From Rugosibacter sp. (lineage in GTDB: Bacteria; Pseudomonadota; Gammaproteobacteria; Burkholderiales; Rhodocyclaceae): a stretch of DNA of 64,000 nucleotides. Location of the stretch: the NCBI GenBank assembly GCA_004322535.1, contig SCUZ01000087.1:1-64000 (forward strand), read 5' to 3'. Positions 62,125-64,000 of this stretch are shown in pieces. Under the pieces are notes generated by a model. That model was given only the letters and a program-made list of their open reading frames with translations, searched no databases and was not told the DNA's origin. Numbering within the stretch: position 1 is the first letter of the stretch; every line of letters starts with the position of its first letter. The translations under genes and the position numbers were made by a program.

Positions 62125-63084
62125 ATGAAAATCAAAACCTCTACGATTAGCCTGGCATGTGCTGCATTGCTTGTCGGCTTGAGTGGCTGCAGCAGCAAAG
62201 CGGATCTCACCGCAGTGCAAGCCGAGCGCGCCAAACCCATACAGCGCAGCGATATCATGCAGGCCATTGCAACGCATGGTACCCACGTCGCCGTGGGGAC
62301 GCAAAGCGGCGCGGTCATTACTTCTGCTGATTCAGGTAAAACCTGGGCGCGCCAGGCACTCGACAAGCCTTTTCTGGCTTCTATCATTGATATGGCGGCC
62401 TGCCCTGATGGCAGCTTTCTCGGCCTTGATTTTTATGGTCGCGTCTGGAGTAGTGATGTTAACGGCCAAAAATGGGTTGCGCATAAACTCGAAGCCCCCC
62501 AAACGGGCTTAACCATTTCCTGCGACAAGTCTGGCACATGGTGGGTTGCGGGCACTTATGCCACTATTGCCAAAAGCAGCGACCAGGGGAAAACATGGCG
62601 TGTCATTGATAACCAACAGGATGCACAAATTACCACTTTGCGCTGGGTCAATGAAAAACGCGCGATTGCGATGGGTGAATTTGGTCTTGTGCTAAGAACA
62701 GACGACGGTGGTGAAACCTGGCAGAAGCTAACTCCGGTATCCGCAGATTTTTATGCTTACGATGTCTTGTTCGTTGACGAGAACACCGCTTGGGTTTCAG
62801 GTGTTGCAGGTCAGATGCGGCTAACCAGGGATGGCGGTAAAACCTGGGAGCTCAAGGAAAGCAAAGCAGGCGCTCCACTGTATCGATTGTTCCTTCATAA
62901 AGGCACGCCATATGGCGTTGGCGCTCGCGGTACGGTAGCGCGGCTGGAAGGCGAAGTTTGGCAGCCAGTCACCTACTCCGATGCGATTCCTGTGTTTCTG
63001 GGTAGCGGCGCGTCACTTGAAGGAAGTGACAATCTCCTGATTGGCGGTCCGGCTGGATTGCTGCGTCCTGTGCTAATGAAGTGA
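62125..63084 (+). CDS. YCF48/BNR-repeat lipoprotein
   Basis: 319 residues. Lipoprotein signal MKIKTSTISLACAALLVGLSGC with lipobox LSGC (C22). The rest is a beta-propeller built of repeats with Asp-box-like turns: SADSGKTWARQ, SSDQGKTWRVID, TDDGGETWQKLT and TRDGGKTWELKE. These resemble the photosystem assembly factor YCF48/HCF136 family. In proteobacteria such lipoproteins are often encoded next to MMPL transporters, as here, and probably act as their periplasmic or outer-membrane partner; the substrate is not known. Confidence 0.85.
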   Translation: MKIKTSTISLACAALLVGLSGCSSKADLTAVQAERAKPIQRSDIMQAIATHGTHVAVGTQSGAVITSADSGKTWARQALDKPFLASIIDMAACPDGSFLGLDFYGRVWSSDVNGQKWVAHKLEAPQTGLTISCDKSGTWWVAGTYATIAKSSDQGKTWRVIDNQQDAQITTLRWVNEKRAIAMGEFGLVLRTDDGGETWQKLTPVSADFYAYDVLFVDENTAWVSGVAGQMRLTRDGGKTWELKESKAGAPLYRLFLHKGTPYGVGARGTVARLEGEVWQPVTYSDAIPVFLGSGASLEGSDNLLIGGPAGLLRPVLMK

Positions 63085-63132
63085 TCATCACTAATTAATC
63101 AACAAAGTAATTAACCGGAGTCACCAAAGATT

Positions 63133-64000
63133 ATGGTTACACGAGCGTTCGTAGGTTTCCGCGACAAAATGACCCATTTCCTTCATCGCGGCGAGGATTG
63201 GCTGTTTGCCAACCCGAAAATTGTTCTTGCAATCGTCGGCATTATTACGGCAGCGTTTGCCTGGCAAGTGCCGAAATTGCAGATTTTCAGTGACTTTAAT
63301 GATCTGCTGCCACAAAAGCATCCCTACATCCAGGTGTACAATCGGATGAAAGAGAACTTTGGTGGCGCTAATTCCGTCATCATGGCCATTGAGGTTGAAA
63401 AAGGCACCATTTTTAACGAACAAACACTGGCCTTGATTCACAAGGCGACACAAGGCGTTGATAACCTGCCTAGCGTTAATCACAATTTGGTTAGCTCACT
63501 TGCTCATCGCACGGTGCGTAAAGTGTCGCTCTCCCCTGAAGGTGGGTTCGTTTCCGAGCTTTACTATGATAGCCAAGAGCCAAAATACACACCAGAACGC
63601 CTAGCCAAATTACAGGCGGATATTCTGGCTGACCCAGCGGTGTATGGTCTTTTAGTCTCGCCTGACCTCAAAGCTGCGCTAATCCGCGGTCAGCTTAACG
63701 AAGGGAATGTTGATTACCCTAAGTTTTTCAATGAGCTAAAAACACTGCGTGATTCGCTGGCGAGTCCTGGGCATAAAGTTTATGTCACAGGTAACCCGGT
63801 ACTTACAGCCTGGGTATACACCTATTTGCCGGAGATGGTTTCAATTCTTGCCTGGACGGCAGTTTTGTTGGCCACGTTATTGATTCTTTATTATCGCCGA
63901 CTGTATGGGATTGCACTGCCGATATTGGGCATTGCGCTTTCCACACTGTGGGGTTTGGGTTTCATGGCGGCAATGGGTATCAATCTTGAGCCCTTGAGTT
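63133..64000 (+). CDS. MMPL/RND-family transporter, N-terminal part
   Basis: The frame starts at ATG 63133 and is open to the window edge (289 codons seen). After a cytoplasmic N-terminus comes a first transmembrane helix (PKIVLAIVGIITAAFAW), then an extracytoplasmic domain with the family motif FSDFNDLLPQKHPYIQVYNRMKENFGGANSVIMAIE. It ends with the start of a helix bundle (MVSILAWTAVLLATLLILYYRRLYGIALPILGIALSTLWGLGFMAAMG). This matches RND superfamily MMPL exporters/importers of hydrophobic molecules such as hopanoids or steroids; substrate unknown. It follows the YCF48 lipoprotein by 48 bases and is probably co-transcribed. Confidence 0.88.
   Translation, partial: MVTRAFVGFRDKMTHFLHRGEDWLFANPKIVLAIVGIITAAFAWQVPKLQIFSDFNDLLPQKHPYIQVYNRMKENFGGANSVIMAIEVEKGTIFNEQTLALIHKATQGVDNLPSVNHNLVSSLAHRTVRKVSLSPEGGFVSELYYDSQEPKYTPERLAKLQADILADPAVYGLLVSPDLKAALIRGQLNEGNVDYPKFFNELKTLRDSLASPGHKVYVTGNPVLTAWVYTYLPEMVSILAWTAVLLATLLILYYRRLYGIALPILGIALSTLWGLGFMAAMGINLEPLS

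Overview
The window is a chromosomal segment of a betaproteobacterium. Gene order (def-fmt, htpX-rsmB-DUF4390-ntrY-ntrX, priA, ubiE, the full atp operon, parAB-rsmG-mnmG-mnmE-yidC-yidD-rnpA-rpmH, dnaA-dnaN-gyrB, gatCAB, mreBCD-mrdAB-rlpA) and protein sequences fit the Rhodocyclales/Nitrosomonadales side of the class. The genus cannot be fixed from the sequence alone. A meta-cleavage operon at the left edge shows that the organism can degrade aromatic rings.

Layout. 1-4133 (minus): lower meta-cleavage pathway, from hydroxymuconic semialdehyde dehydrogenase down to the 4-hydroxy-2-oxovalerate aldolase cut by the window edge, with an SDR enzyme inserted. 4369-10471 (minus): LysM protein, dprA, smg, topB and a DUF924 protein. 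10583-11988: def-fmt. 12193-13903: an accessory island with a TIR-domain protein and a small membrane protein. 14159-20466: htpX, rsmB, DUF4390 and the NtrYX two-component system, whose NtrX has a degenerate AAA+ domain. 20566-26800: hemE, priA, a DUF971 protein, ubiE, a Tim44-like protein and ubiJ. 26848-28877: a FadL-type porin and iron superoxide dismutase. 28955-35827 (minus): atpIBEFHAGDC.

36061-49499 is the replication-origin neighbourhood: parAB, two parS sites between mnmG and mnmE, the rpmH-rnpA-yidD-yidC membrane-insertion genes, DnaA boxes on both sides of dnaA, then dnaN and gyrB. dnaA, dnaN and the first part of gyrB are clearly more AT-rich than the rest. 49571-55035: exonuclease III, pyrE, a coiled-coil protein and gatCAB. 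55182-61698: the rod-shape and elongasome operon. The right edge has a YCF48-like lipoprotein followed by the start of an MMPL/RND transporter.

Two observations stand out. (1) A 26-bp motif (CGCCGTRTCRCC followed by AGCGCCGACTTTTC) occurs about 17 times in the window. It lies on both strands, mostly inside genes, and is read in at least four different frames, usually in poorly conserved linkers. It is therefore a DNA-level signal and behaves like a DNA-uptake signal sequence or another genome-wide recognition site. (2) The TIR protein ends in DFDDIPF, almost identical to the C-terminal tip of single-stranded DNA-binding protein SSB. This suggests a TIR effector wired to the replication and repair machinery.
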